Part shown: positions 25,344 to 34,912 of the stretch, piece by piece
How the letters are laid out: each line of letters begins with the position of its first letter
How positions within the stretch are numbered: position 1 is the stretch's first letter
The notes under the pieces: model-generated
Seen by the model: the letters and a program-made list of their open reading frames with translations, nothing else
What the model was told of the DNA's origin: nothing
Databases searched by the model: none
Made by a program: the position numbers and the translations under genes
NCBI RefSeq assembly: GCF_900142535.1
Contig: NZ_FRBE01000009.1
Span: 1-64,000, forward strand
DNA: 64,000 nucleotides
DNA from: Fibrobacter sp. UWEL
GTDB taxonomy: Bacteria > Fibrobacterota > Fibrobacteria > Fibrobacterales > Fibrobacteraceae
Direction: 5' to 3'

Positions 25344-26111
25344 ATGAAGAAAATGATTTGGATTCTAGTTGCAGCCGTCGCCATGATGAGTAGCGCCGCC
25401 TTCGCAAATGAAAGTTGTGCAGGCGTTGCCGCAGGCGAAAAGGCCTATAACGAAAAAGACTACGAAAGAGCCATCGACGAATGGCGTACCTGTGTCGACA
25501 ACGGCATGGAAGATCCGGACTTATACTACAATCTGGGCAACGCCTATTTTAGAAATGGTAAGCTGGGATTTGCAGTCTACTACTATAAATCCGCCCTGAG
25601 ACTTCGTCCCAACGATCCGGACATCCAGCACAATCTGGGATTCGCCACCGCCATGACCAAGGACAAGGTGGAAGAAGACGAGGAGGAAAACCCGCTTCTC
25701 TCCGGGCTCTTCAAGATTCACCACGCCCTTTCCCTGAAGGTTCAGCTATTCATCCTTCTGGGGCTGTTCTGGTGCTTCGTGATTTTCGCCATCGCAAGAC
25801 GCCTGACTGGTAACGAAAAGACCCGCAACATTCTGGTGGGATCATCCTTCATTCTGGTATTCGCCTTCTGCATTACTGGAGCAAGCGCAGGCTACAAGAT
25901 TTTCATTGCAGAAACGGAAGCCATCGGTGTCGTCACCGCAGCAGACGCAGATGTGACCAGCGCTCCGGACCACAAGTCTCAAACCTTGAATACCCTTTCC
26001 GAAGGAACCTCCTTTGAAGTTCTATCCGAACAAGGCCAATTCCTTGAAATCAAGCTTGGAGATCGCATCAAGGGTTTCGTCCACAAGAAAGATGTAGGCG
26101 TCATCAAGTAA
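25344..26111 (+). CDS. batE: BatE-like TPR and SH3-domain membrane protein
   Basis: The 255-residue protein has a signal peptide (1-22), two TPR-like helix pairs (about 28-105, including DLYYNLGNAYFRNGKLGFAVYYY) and two transmembrane helices (about 128-148 and 162-182). A C-terminal bacterial SH3-like domain (about 192-255, TAADADVTSAPDHKSQTLNTL then GDRIKGFVHKKDVG) completes it. The TPR-membrane-SH3 order is that of BatE. The ATG at 25344 was chosen over a TTG two codons earlier. A terminator ends the batDE transcript. Confidence 0.85.
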   Translation: MKKMIWILVAAVAMMSSAAFANESCAGVAAGEKAYNEKDYERAIDEWRTCVDNGMEDPDLYYNLGNAYFRNGKLGFAVYYYKSALRLRPNDPDIQHNLGFATAMTKDKVEEDEEENPLLSGLFKIHHALSLKVQLFILLGLFWCFVIFAIARRLTGNEKTRNILVGSSFILVFAFCITGASAGYKIFIAETEAIGVVTAADADVTSAPDHKSQTLNTLSEGTSFEVLSEQGQFLEIKLGDRIKGFVHKKDVGVIK

Positions 26112-26117
26112 ATCCTT

Positions 26118-26158
26118 CGTCATTCCGAGCATTAAATACATTCCGTCATTCCGAGCAT
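26118..26158. repeat. Two copies of a GTCATTC-type interspersed repeat
   Basis: CGTCATTCCGAGCAT occurs at 26118-26132 and again at 26144-26158. It is followed by an inverted partner TGACGCGAAGAATCC near 26164. The motif family matches the element inside the ABC ATPase gene. Confidence 0.7.
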
Positions 26159-26189
26159 CAGTATGACGCGAAGAATCCTGGATATGAGA

Positions 26190-26217
26190 AAAGCACGGTG
26201 AATACCGTGCTTTTTTT
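26190..26217. terminator. Bidirectional terminator between batE and sprA
   Basis: AAAGCACGGT (26190-26199) and ACCGTGCTTT (26204-26213) form a perfect 10-bp stem with a GAAT loop. A T run follows on the plus strand and TTTTCTC on the minus strand, between two convergent genes. Confidence 0.9.
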
Positions 26218-26223
26218 CTTTCG

Positions 26224-29200
26224 TTAGTTGAATCTCAGCATCAAGGCGATTTCGAATTGTAGAATCTGTCTCAGGTGAGGCGTTTCGTCATCCAGCTTTT
26301 CGTGAATCTGACGGTATTCAATGAAGGAACTCATGGAAGCCATCTTATTGAACTGATAACTTGCGCTAGGTCTCAGGAACCATTCATGAGTTCTAGAGGG
26401 GACCGTACGTTCAGTCAGGTGAAGTTCAGGACTATAGACCGTAGCCTCTTCCTTCTTGCCTGTGGTAGGTGACACGTAAGTCCACTGTTTGAATACACCA
26501 TCCGTACCACGTTTCTTGTTCCACTTATCGTAGCCTTCATCAGGATCGTACTGTTTGCGGATTGTCTTCTTGTAGTCGTAACCGGCGGTAAACTTCAAGT
26601 CAATGCTATTCTTGAACTTGTAGAACCAACGCCACAGCTTTACCACCTTGTCTATCTTCAGCGGGTAAGTAATGGTAATGTCATCGCCAATGTTGAAGGC
26701 AAAGTCATTATACAGGGATGTAGGAATCCAGGGAGTTTCCCAGAAGTAATCCGTCGTGTCCTTGCCTGCGCGAGAAGAATCCGGCCAGGAGGTAACACCA
26801 ATCACTTCTTCCTTCGGGCGACGATCCGTAGATTCAATCTTCATGCGAACGCTGTTTTCGATGCGCATGTTATTCTGCAGCAAGAAGGAAATGCGAACCA
26901 GCGGGTTGAAGTTGATGGCATGTCCCCAGGAGTCTTCAGCACTCTGGAAGGGATGAACCGTAGTGGTCTTGGTATACTCAAAGCGATGGGTGGTAGAAAC
27001 GCTGCGGAAACTGTTCAAGAAAGACACACGCTGGGAGAAGTTGGGAATAGTAACACCTACACCAATCTTCGGCCATACCGTCGTGGTATCCGTATACAGC
27101 GGATATTCACGAGACTGGGAGAAGTCCTGCTTCCACTGTAAATCGCCGGTAAGACCAATATCCCAAATAGGCAGGGTAATACCACTGGACACCTGGAAGT
27201 TTCTAGATACAGAGTGACGGAAGTTGCCCTGATAGACAAGAGTATCCACATTATGGCTACGATACTGAGCAAAGCCTCTGTAATCGTCACGATCATCCAA
27301 TCCCATATCACCGGAAACAATGTTCCAGAAACCGCGATTGCGATAACCGTTACCAAGTCCTAAACCATACAGATAGTACTGCAGCGGAGTCACACCCTGA
27401 TCTTCATAAAGCTGAGACAGGGTAAAGTTTTCACCCACCGTATTTGTACTTGCAGACCAGTTGAATTTAATTTCACGCCACTTGATCTTTTCAAGAGCCT
27501 TGGCAGGTGCGGATTCCTTACCGAAGTTTCTCACCAAGTCCAGAACCTTCAAAGTGGGGTTAAACTCAAAGCGGTTGGTCTGAGAAATGGTCCAGAAGTT
27601 CTTTTCAATGCTAGACTCATCCATAAAGTCATAATCATTGGGAATTGTCTTCTGCTGATTCAAATCAGAGCTGAAGGAAGTGGTAAAGGGAATAAATGGA
27701 ATCAACCTGGGGTTGAATGCAATTCTAAACTGCTGGGAACGGGCGCGTTCGTTACGGAGAATACCATAAGAACGACCATATTCACGACGGCCTACGCTAT
27801 CCACCTTATAGAAAGTGGTGCTATCATACAGAATCTCATAGGAATCCGGATTCTGCATGTCGATGGTCATTTCCTGGCCATCAGCATTAACCTTAGGAAT
27901 GGTATCATAAGGAATAGCCACAACGCTGTCGGGAGAAACGTACACCTTGCGATCAGAATGGTCAAAGTCAAAGACATAACCCTTTGCGAAGAGGCCGCCT
28001 TCTCCAGAACTGAAGAAGTTTTCCTTTGTAAAGCCTTCACGATCTCCACCACCATACATATCACGCTTTACGTTGATACCGTAGTTCACAGACAGGAAGG
28101 AAAGGATGTTCCAGCGCATGTTCAGCTTGTGGTTCAGTTCAGTGGTATAGGTCACCACCTTGTCCACCTGCGGATCCACATAATCCGGATCGCGGCTCTG
28201 GTTCACGTAGCGAACATAATTGAAGTCGAACAGAGTCAAGTCCAAAGTCTGGGGCCAAGGTTCAAATTCCGTCTTAGCCAATTCCTTTGCCCAACCATAC
28301 TTAGCCAAACTACTGAAGGGTTTCAGCTTGAACATGCTGAAGGTACCCAGCTTATATTCCAAGATCGTGTGATAGGAATAAGAGGAGTCGGCTGCAGTAG
28401 TAGATCTGCCTTCGGATTCATGATAGGAATAGCTAAATGCAGGTCTTTCCAGGAACATCTGGGAAAGGACCTCTCCCACCTTGGATTCGCTAGCCTTGTA
28501 ATCCTTGCGATAGCTAATGCCAAAACTCTTTTCACGAACATAAGACTGATAGCCCTTGGATTTTGCGCTATCACGAAGTTCCTGTTCACGAGTCTTGGAA
28601 TCCACCTTCAATTCGTTCTGGAACATGTCGCTGGTCATTTCGCCGAAGTTACTCTTATCCAGGAGCAAATCATCAGTGGGCTTCATGTAGGGGCGTTTCG
28701 TAGAGCTATGATAGCCTAAAGAAAGCGGAATATGGAATCCAGCGCTATCATCCAGGAACTTATTCAAGTTCATCGTGAAGTCACCAGCAATATCCAGCTG
28801 GGAGGCTGCTTCAGAAATTTTCGGCTTTGGAGATCCGTTGGAAGTAGAAAGGGTCGCGAAGGAACCATCCTGATAACGAACCGTACCAGAAAGGGAAATA
28901 AAGTCAGAGAAGTTCACCTGCCCGCCAACACGAGCAGCATAACCCCAGTCCGTATCCATATCAGAAAGACGCAGGTCGTCAAGCCAGAACGTACCTTCCA
29001 GATCATCAGCAGAAGCAGAGGAATCCGCAATAATGACAAAGCGAATCCAGTCAATGCTAGAGACAGAGGGATTACCCACCAGGCGAATCTTTTCTTCGCG
29101 ATCTCCACCCAGGTCCTTTTCCACCGCATTGATGTAAGGCGGACGACGGCCACGCTTCAAGTCGGAGAAATCAGAAATATTCATGGCGAAGGCGTTGTCC

Positions 29201-32200
29201 AGCCAGTTTTCTTCATGGCAATCCTGAATGCGAGGGCTGCAAGTTGAATCAAGAACTGCCGGGCGGAAGCTCCATTCGTAATAGTCGGAAGAACCTTCAA
29301 GAGAACCGTCACCGAACTGCAATGCAAATCGGACAGGAGCCTTTTCCATTGTTTTCTTCGTTACATAGTGGATTTCCATCTTGATGGACTTGTAACTGGA
29401 GAAATCCTTCTTATCCGTATCAAAAATGCGAGTCACGCCCACTTCCTGACCAGGGCTCATGTCCTTATAATCCAGTACAAGAGCAGTTTCCTTCAAGGGA
29501 GCGTTCGTATCGGAATCACGTTCCGTCTTGGTATTGGGAGACTTGTGGTAAGTCTTGGAATTTTCACGGTTGTTAAGAGTAGAGACAGTAACATAGGTTG
29601 CATCTCTTGTGGAGGTAGCCACAGATGCAGTCTGTTCCACGCCATTCACTTCTACAATCTGGGAGTTTTCAGAAGAGCTGGTCTTATAGAAATCAGCAAC
29701 CGTCGTTTCTTCCCAGGAGTTGCCCACCACAGCAAGACTTGCCACCTGAACCTTCGCTTCGGAAACGCCACGATTCAGGGAGCCAATCCACATTCTGGTA
29801 TACTGAGCTTCACCAAGAATCGCACGATAGTCGCTACCCGTTGCAGAAACAATCGTATCATACTGGTCCAGCGGAATACGCCACTTGCGCCAACCATTTT
29901 GCAGTTCTTCAAAATGCAGAAGGTTCGTATCGGAGAGGTCTACACGATAGCGGACAAAACTAATGTCCATATCCAGAGAACCATTCTTGTTAATGTCTTC
30001 CGTATCGTAAGCGCGTTCACCAGAGTTGTTTTCCGTACCGTTAATATTTACGGGAGGATCGCTATCATCGTCCAGATTGTCATTGAAGTTATCCAAGGCA
30101 ATATCGTTAGAGGATGCATCCGTATTCAGAGTATTCTTTTCATGAGGAATACATTCTGTAGAACGGCAGTCCCAATCAATGCGGGATTCATTATCACCCG
30201 TTTTGTCATCCAGACCTCTATCATGCAAGGCGATGGTCGTACCGATGTCATTTTCACCGTCATACTTTCCGTTAGGAGCATAGCCATTGATAGACAAGTC
30301 TTCGCTTACAAGACCCAAGTCAAGATAGATGGAACCCACATTACCGCGAGCGACCACTTCAATGTACTTCATATCGCTCATGTCTTGATAATAGGCGCTA
30401 TTGGGACGCATGACACCGCCCCAGGAATTGCCGGACAAGTTGTCGTTCGCACGCAGAGTCATCTTCAACACCGTCAAGTGCTGGTTATCTACGTCGGAGT
30501 TTCCTACAGCAGGATAGATATGCTTGTACAGTTCCGTATTGTTGCTGTGCCAAATGAATTCGCCCTTATGCTTATAATCCTGATTCGGGATATAAGTAGA
30601 CATATTGGTAGAATCACCACCCGGAGGAGAAGCCTGATACCAGGACAGTCTAGACAAGGAATAGGTAAGACCAGATGTGGTGGATTCGAAGTCTTCCACC
30701 AAAGCTTCAGCATCGTCGCTGGTATTTGCATTATGACGGCTGGCAGCAAATTCAGCTTCAAATCTCCAGGAAGACTGAGCCGTAGCGTTAATGCCAGGAA
30801 TTGCATTCACCAATTCCGTCAGGGCAGGAATGGTATCCTGCAGACGAAGGTTCATACCCCACAGGACACTGGAGTACGGTTCATTACCAAGAGTAGGAGT
30901 TTTTGCAGTTGTGCTCTGGCTCTTATACAAAGCTGTAATACCAAAGACAGAGCCAGCGCCCAAACCATACAGATCCAGGGGCAGTTCCGCACGAGCGCCA
31001 AGCAAAAGCTTGTTATCGATTTCGAACAGCGGTTCGCATTCGAAGGTAACCTTAATTTCCTTGTTGGGATCCAGAGCACGTTCACTGAGAAGTTCAATCT
31101 GTCCCAGTTCATAGTTCACTTCGTAGTCCGTACCGCGAATAAGGGTAGTAGAACCGGCGGTCACCTTTTCGGTACCGGGAGAAATATCCATACAGGAACT
31201 ACCATTCACAGCATAGCTGGAGCTGGGATCGCGGACACTTAAAGTTGAACTACGACGCTTACCCACAGATTCAAAATAGAATCGGTTCGTGTAGCGGTTC
31301 AAGTTGTAGACGGGCAGCGTATAGAGCTGAGCCATCGCTGCAGTCGAATCCAGCAAGCGAAGCGGTTCCAAGCAGTTCTCGCGAGCCTTTTCCGTCGAGA
31401 TATTGGCAGACTTGTCGTAATCACCAAGAGCCTTACAAGGCAGCCACATTTCACCAGTATAGCTACCAGAAGCATCCTTTTTAAAGATCGTAGCGTCATT
31501 GACAAGAGGAGTACCTGTGGTGGTATCTGCAAGGCCAAGAGTTTTCAAATAAGTACTGGCAATGCCAGACTTATTCTTCATGCGCAAAACGAAGTTGGAA
31601 GCACTTGCGTCCGTAATGCCAATATTATAAACATTGCGGAGCATCAGCTTATCAATATCCGTCAATTCAGAAAGAGTTGCATCCCACTGGATCAGCACCA
31701 CCTTGGAGCCGTGGTTCACAGTCGTTCCAACACGTCCAGTCGAGTCTTCGCTCCAGCTGGCGGCAATCAAGGTATTGCGGTTAGCCGTATTAATCTTCAC
31801 AATACCCGTACGAGAATCATAAGAGTATTCCGTGCTGGGAATTTCAATCAGGCGGTCAACCTGTTTTTCAATAATCTTATGTGAAGGCGTCGTATAGACC
31901 ACAGTCACATTTTCAATGACGTTGGTCGTTGCGTTAGTTGCGGCACGACGGTAAAGCTTCAGGTTCGTTGCCTTATAGGAGGGAGAAGAATTTCCAGCGA
32001 TACCAGCGTTGATATAGTTCTTCCTCACTTCCTGATTCAGGAAGTAATAGCGGTAAGCAACGAACTGTTTATCCAATATCTGGAATTCGGAAGTGGATTC
32101 GTTCGCCTTCAGGGAATACTCTTCCTGGGAGCCACCATCCTGAGATGCGATGGTTGTCAGACGCCAGTCCCCCAGTTTCCAGTCCGCCTTAATACCGAAC

Positions 32201-33081
32201 AGGCCCTGGTGGTTTTCAGAATAACCCGTCAGTTCCGTACCCGTCAAGGCAAGATTGGTAGTACCCGCTTCCACACGCTGAAGGATGTAGTCTTCAAATT
32301 CATCCTTATAGGATTCCTCATACACCACGCGAACCTGGTTCTGGGCACCAAGGCCCTGTTCCACGTTATTGATTTCCACGGTAATGTACGGGCCAATCTT
32401 ACCCTTCACCATGAAGTTGGGTGTATAATCCAACGTCGGACTGGGCCACAGGCTAGTTTTCGTACTGCCTTCGGCATCATCCTTTTCTCCGTATCCCTTC
32501 AATCGGATATCCATGGTACCCTGAAGCATCAGCTTCGGCTTATCCAAGCCGAAATCTCGCATCCAGGCAGGCATGGTTACAGGGATGGTAATGTCGAATA
32601 CGGAACCTGTTTCAGGTGTTTCGTAGCCATCGTTAGCCTGACCAACCAGACCATTAAGCCACAGTCCCTTACGGCCAATATCATACATGTCAGCCACATA
32701 ATCCGTCAATTCAGGATAATGAGCGGACCACAGAGGAATCGTATCTCTGGAAACCGAGTTAATGCGTTTCTCGCTAACATCCATTTCACGAGTGGCAACG
32801 TCCACATCATGAGTAAAGACCTGTCCCCTGGAATCGTTCATCAAGCGCGGGCTAGCGCCAATGCCACCAAAGGGCAGCATTCCGTTCAACGGATTCACAG
32901 AGGGCGGTAGAGAAATGTACTGGAGAGTAGGCTGCCACTCCGTTTCTGCGGGATCAGGATCGCCCACCTCAGCATCGGATGCAGAAACAACAGACGTGGT
33001 ATCACCCTGAGACCAGGCAAAGCCAGCGGTCAGAGCTACACCTACAGCATAAAACCAATATTTCAAATCAGCAAAAGACAC
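26224..33081 (-). CDS. sprA: SprA-like outer-membrane translocon of type IX secretion
   Basis: This giant 2,285-residue protein has an N-terminal hydrophobic signal (about 8-25, WFYAVGVALTAGFAWSQ). Long stretches of alternating beta-strand sequence lead to a final aromatic strand (EIALMLRFN). Size and regional phrases match SprA, the roughly 36-strand barrel through which T9SS cargo leaves: LPLDLYGLGAGSVFGITALYK, an AEALVEDFESTTSGLTYSLS segment, and repeated VRYRVDL/WRKWRIPLDQYD domains. It starts with GTG without a clear RBS; a TTG five codons later is the main alternative. No other T9SS gene is in the window. It ends at a terminator shared with batE. Confidence 0.88.
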   Translation of the reverse strand: MSFADLKYWFYAVGVALTAGFAWSQGDTTSVVSASDAEVGDPDPAETEWQPTLQYISLPPSVNPLNGMLPFGGIGASPRLMNDSRGQVFTHDVDVATREMDVSEKRINSVSRDTIPLWSAHYPELTDYVADMYDIGRKGLWLNGLVGQANDGYETPETGSVFDITIPVTMPAWMRDFGLDKPKLMLQGTMDIRLKGYGEKDDAEGSTKTSLWPSPTLDYTPNFMVKGKIGPYITVEINNVEQGLGAQNQVRVVYEESYKDEFEDYILQRVEAGTTNLALTGTELTGYSENHQGLFGIKADWKLGDWRLTTIASQDGGSQEEYSLKANESTSEFQILDKQFVAYRYYFLNQEVRKNYINAGIAGNSSPSYKATNLKLYRRAATNATTNVIENVTVVYTTPSHKIIEKQVDRLIEIPSTEYSYDSRTGIVKINTANRNTLIAASWSEDSTGRVGTTVNHGSKVVLIQWDATLSELTDIDKLMLRNVYNIGITDASASNFVLRMKNKSGIASTYLKTLGLADTTTGTPLVNDATIFKKDASGSYTGEMWLPCKALGDYDKSANISTEKARENCLEPLRLLDSTAAMAQLYTLPVYNLNRYTNRFYFESVGKRRSSTLSVRDPSSSYAVNGSSCMDISPGTEKVTAGSTTLIRGTDYEVNYELGQIELLSERALDPNKEIKVTFECEPLFEIDNKLLLGARAELPLDLYGLGAGSVFGITALYKSQSTTAKTPTLGNEPYSSVLWGMNLRLQDTIPALTELVNAIPGINATAQSSWRFEAEFAASRHNANTSDDAEALVEDFESTTSGLTYSLSRLSWYQASPPGGDSTNMSTYIPNQDYKHKGEFIWHSNNTELYKHIYPAVGNSDVDNQHLTVLKMTLRANDNLSGNSWGGVMRPNSAYYQDMSDMKYIEVVARGNVGSIYLDLGLVSEDLSINGYAPNGKYDGENDIGTTIALHDRGLDDKTGDNESRIDWDCRSTECIPHEKNTLNTDASSNDIALDNFNDNLDDDSDPPVNINGTENNSGERAYDTEDINKNGSLDMDISFVRYRVDLSDTNLLHFEELQNGWRKWRIPLDQYDTIVSATGSDYRAILGEAQYTRMWIGSLNRGVSEAKVQVASLAVVGNSWEETTVADFYKTSSSENSQIVEVNGVEQTASVATSTRDATYVTVSTLNNRENSKTYHKSPNTKTERDSDTNAPLKETALVLDYKDMSPGQEVGVTRIFDTDKKDFSSYKSIKMEIHYVTKKTMEKAPVRFALQFGDGSLEGSSDYYEWSFRPAVLDSTCSPRIQDCHEENWLDNAFAMNISDFSDLKRGRRPPYINAVEKDLGGDREEKIRLVGNPSVSSIDWIRFVIIADSSASADDLEGTFWLDDLRLSDMDTDWGYAARVGGQVNFSDFISLSGTVRYQDGSFATLSTSNGSPKPKISEAASQLDIAGDFTMNLNKFLDDSAGFHIPLSLGYHSSTKRPYMKPTDDLLLDKSNFGEMTSDMFQNELKVDSKTREQELRDSAKSKGYQSYVREKSFGISYRKDYKASESKVGEVLSQMFLERPAFSYSYHESEGRSTTAADSSYSYHTILEYKLGTFSMFKLKPFSSLAKYGWAKELAKTEFEPWPQTLDLTLFDFNYVRYVNQSRDPDYVDPQVDKVVTYTTELNHKLNMRWNILSFLSVNYGINVKRDMYGGGDREGFTKENFFSSGEGGLFAKGYVFDFDHSDRKVYVSPDSVVAIPYDTIPKVNADGQEMTIDMQNPDSYEILYDSTTFYKVDSVGRREYGRSYGILRNERARSQQFRIAFNPRLIPFIPFTTSFSSDLNQQKTIPNDYDFMDESSIEKNFWTISQTNRFEFNPTLKVLDLVRNFGKESAPAKALEKIKWREIKFNWSASTNTVGENFTLSQLYEDQGVTPLQYYLYGLGLGNGYRNRGFWNIVSGDMGLDDRDDYRGFAQYRSHNVDTLVYQGNFRHSVSRNFQVSSGITLPIWDIGLTGDLQWKQDFSQSREYPLYTDTTTVWPKIGVGVTIPNFSQRVSFLNSFRSVSTTHRFEYTKTTTVHPFQSAEDSWGHAINFNPLVRISFLLQNNMRIENSVRMKIESTDRRPKEEVIGVTSWPDSSRAGKDTTDYFWETPWIPTSLYNDFAFNIGDDITITYPLKIDKVVKLWRWFYKFKNSIDLKFTAGYDYKKTIRKQYDPDEGYDKWNKKRGTDGVFKQWTYVSPTTGKKEEATVYSPELHLTERTVPSRTHEWFLRPSASYQFNKMASMSSFIEYRQIHEKLDDETPHLRQILQFEIALMLRFN

Positions 33082-33221
33082 AAAAAGAAGCCGTAATAAA
33101 AACCTTGATAGTCACTCTCCAGCGGAGTCCCCACAAAATACTGAATTTTGAATTCAAAAATTCAGCATAAATACAGATAAACCACTAGAATTTACGGGAA
33201 ATTAGCTTTTTTTACAGAACG

Positions 33222-33248
33222 AAAAAGCCCTCGGCTTTCACCGAGGGC
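33222..33248 (-). terminator. Terminator after the carboxyltransferase gene
   Basis: GCCCTCGG (33227-33234) and CCGAGGGC (33241-33248) form an 8-bp GC-rich stem. On the minus strand it is followed by TTTTTCG, about 42 bp past the stop. Confidence 0.88.
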
Positions 33249-33289
33249 CAAAATCACGTAATTTTTTAAAATATTAATTTATTCTAAAA

Positions 33290-34912
33290 TTACAGCGGAA
33301 TGTTAGCGTGCTTTTTCCAGAGGCGCTTCTGATCCTTGGTCTTCAGAGCGTCGAAGGCAGTCACAAGGCGCTTACGTACGTCTTCCGGCTTGATGACTTC
33401 GTCAACCACGCCCATAGCAGCGGCAACGTAGGGGTTCATCAATTCTTCTTCGTACTTAGCGATGCAAGCGGCGCGTGCGGCAACCGGATCCGGTGCAGCA
33501 GTGATTTCCTTCTTGTTGATGATTTCAACAGCACCTTCAGCACCCATCACAGCCACCTGAGCAATAGGCAGGGCGAACACGTAGTCTGCGCCCACGTCCT
33601 TAGAGTTCATGGCGATGTAAGCACCACCGAAGGCCTTACGGAGAATGAGGGTAACCTTAGGAACGGTAGCTTCGGCAAAGGCGTAAAGGAGCTTAGCGCC
33701 ATGACGGATAATGCCGGAGTATTCCTGCTTGCTGCCCGGCATGTAACCCGGAACGTCAACGAGAGCAAGGAGAGGAATGTTGAAAGCGTCGCAGAAGCGA
33801 ACGAAGCGGCCAGCCTTAGAGGAGCCGTCAACATCCAGAGAACCAGCCAGAACCTTGGGCTGGTTAGCCACGATACCGATGACTTCACCGTTCAGGCGAG
33901 CAAAGCCGATCACAACGTTCTTGCCCCAGTCCTTCTGGACTTCGAAGAAGCTTTCCGCATCAGCGAAAGCGGCGATCACGGCGCTAACGTCGTATGCCTG
34001 CTTGTAGTTATCCGGAACGATATCCTGGATAGTGGCGCTCTTGTCTTCGGCAGCTTCGCAGGTAGCTTCCTGCTTGTTCAGGAACTTCTTGAAAAGCTTC
34101 TTGATGCCGGATTCGTCGGCCTTTTCTTCCATCTGTTCTGCAGCGGGAATAGGCTTGCACTTGTTACCCTGAGGCAAATAAGAGAGAAGCTTGCGGACAC
34201 CTTCCAGAGTCTGCTTGTCATCGGGGTACATGAAGTGAGCCACACCGGACTTTGCGGTATGAACAGGAGCACCACCCAGTTCAGCAGCGGTGATGTTTTC
34301 GCCCATGACCTGCTTCACAACAGCGGGGCCAGTGAGGAACATCTGGGAAGTAGACTGTGTCATGAAAATAAAGTCAGACAGAGCCGGAGAATAGCAAGCA
34401 CCACCAGCGCAGGGGCCCATGATCACGGCAATCTGGGGAATCACGCCAGAAGCCCAAACGTTACGAGCCATGATAGCGCTATAGCCAGCCAGGGAGAACA
34501 CGCCTTCGTCAATACGAGCTCCACCGGAGTCGTTCATGGCGACGAACGGGCAGCCAGCTTCAACAGCCATGTCCATGACGCGGCAAATCTTTTCAGCATG
34601 GCACTGACCAAGAGCGCCACCGCCAACGGTAAAGTCCTGAGAGGAAGCAAAAACCAGACGGCCATTCACCTTGCCGTAACCGGTAACCACGCCGTCACCC
34701 AGGATGACCTTGCTTTCCTTAAGAACGCGGTTGCTGGACTTACGAAGGCCACCAACTTCCACGAAAGTGCCCGCATCAAACAGCATTTCCATGCGTTCGC
34801 GAGCAGTGTACTTACCGGACTGATGCTGCTTATCAATACGAGCAGCGCCACCAGCAGCCTGAGACTGGCTCAGGTACTCATTCAGTCTGTTCAAATGTTT
34901 TTCGTTCCACAT
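33290..34912 (-). CDS. Biotin-dependent acyl-CoA carboxyltransferase, beta subunit (MmdA/PccB-like)
   Basis: The 540-residue protein has the two crotonase-fold halves of a carboxyltransferase. The N half has YTARERMEMLFDAGTFVE, FASSQDFTVGGGALG, MNDSGGARIDEGV and GPCAGGACYSPALSDF. The C half has GIVANQPKVLAGSLDVDGSSKAGRFVRFCD, DVPGYMPG, GGAYIAMNSKDVGAD and EEELMNPYVAAAMG. These fit propionyl-CoA carboxylase beta or methylmalonyl-CoA decarboxylase alpha, likely in succinate/propionate metabolism. Which one cannot be told, since no biotin carrier or sodium-pump subunit is adjacent. A charged insert (about 257-294) makes it longer than the usual 510-520 residues. AAGGAG precedes the start. Confidence 0.87.
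   Translation of the reverse strand: MWNEKHLNRLNEYLSQSQAAGGAARIDKQHQSGKYTARERMEMLFDAGTFVEVGGLRKSSNRVLKESKVILGDGVVTGYGKVNGRLVFASSQDFTVGGGALGQCHAEKICRVMDMAVEAGCPFVAMNDSGGARIDEGVFSLAGYSAIMARNVWASGVIPQIAVIMGPCAGGACYSPALSDFIFMTQSTSQMFLTGPAVVKQVMGENITAAELGGAPVHTAKSGVAHFMYPDDKQTLEGVRKLLSYLPQGNKCKPIPAAEQMEEKADESGIKKLFKKFLNKQEATCEAAEDKSATIQDIVPDNYKQAYDVSAVIAAFADAESFFEVQKDWGKNVVIGFARLNGEVIGIVANQPKVLAGSLDVDGSSKAGRFVRFCDAFNIPLLALVDVPGYMPGSKQEYSGIIRHGAKLLYAFAEATVPKVTLILRKAFGGAYIAMNSKDVGADYVFALPIAQVAVMGAEGAVEIINKKEITAAPDPVAARAACIAKYEEELMNPYVAAAMGVVDEVIKPEDVRKRLVTAFDALKTKDQKRLWKKHANIPL

Noticed and set aside
29368-31242. Plus-strand open frame of 624 codons opposite sprA
   Set aside because: It lies fully inside the sprA gene on the other strand. 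It has no RBS and no protein-like domains and reads as a shadow of biased codon use.
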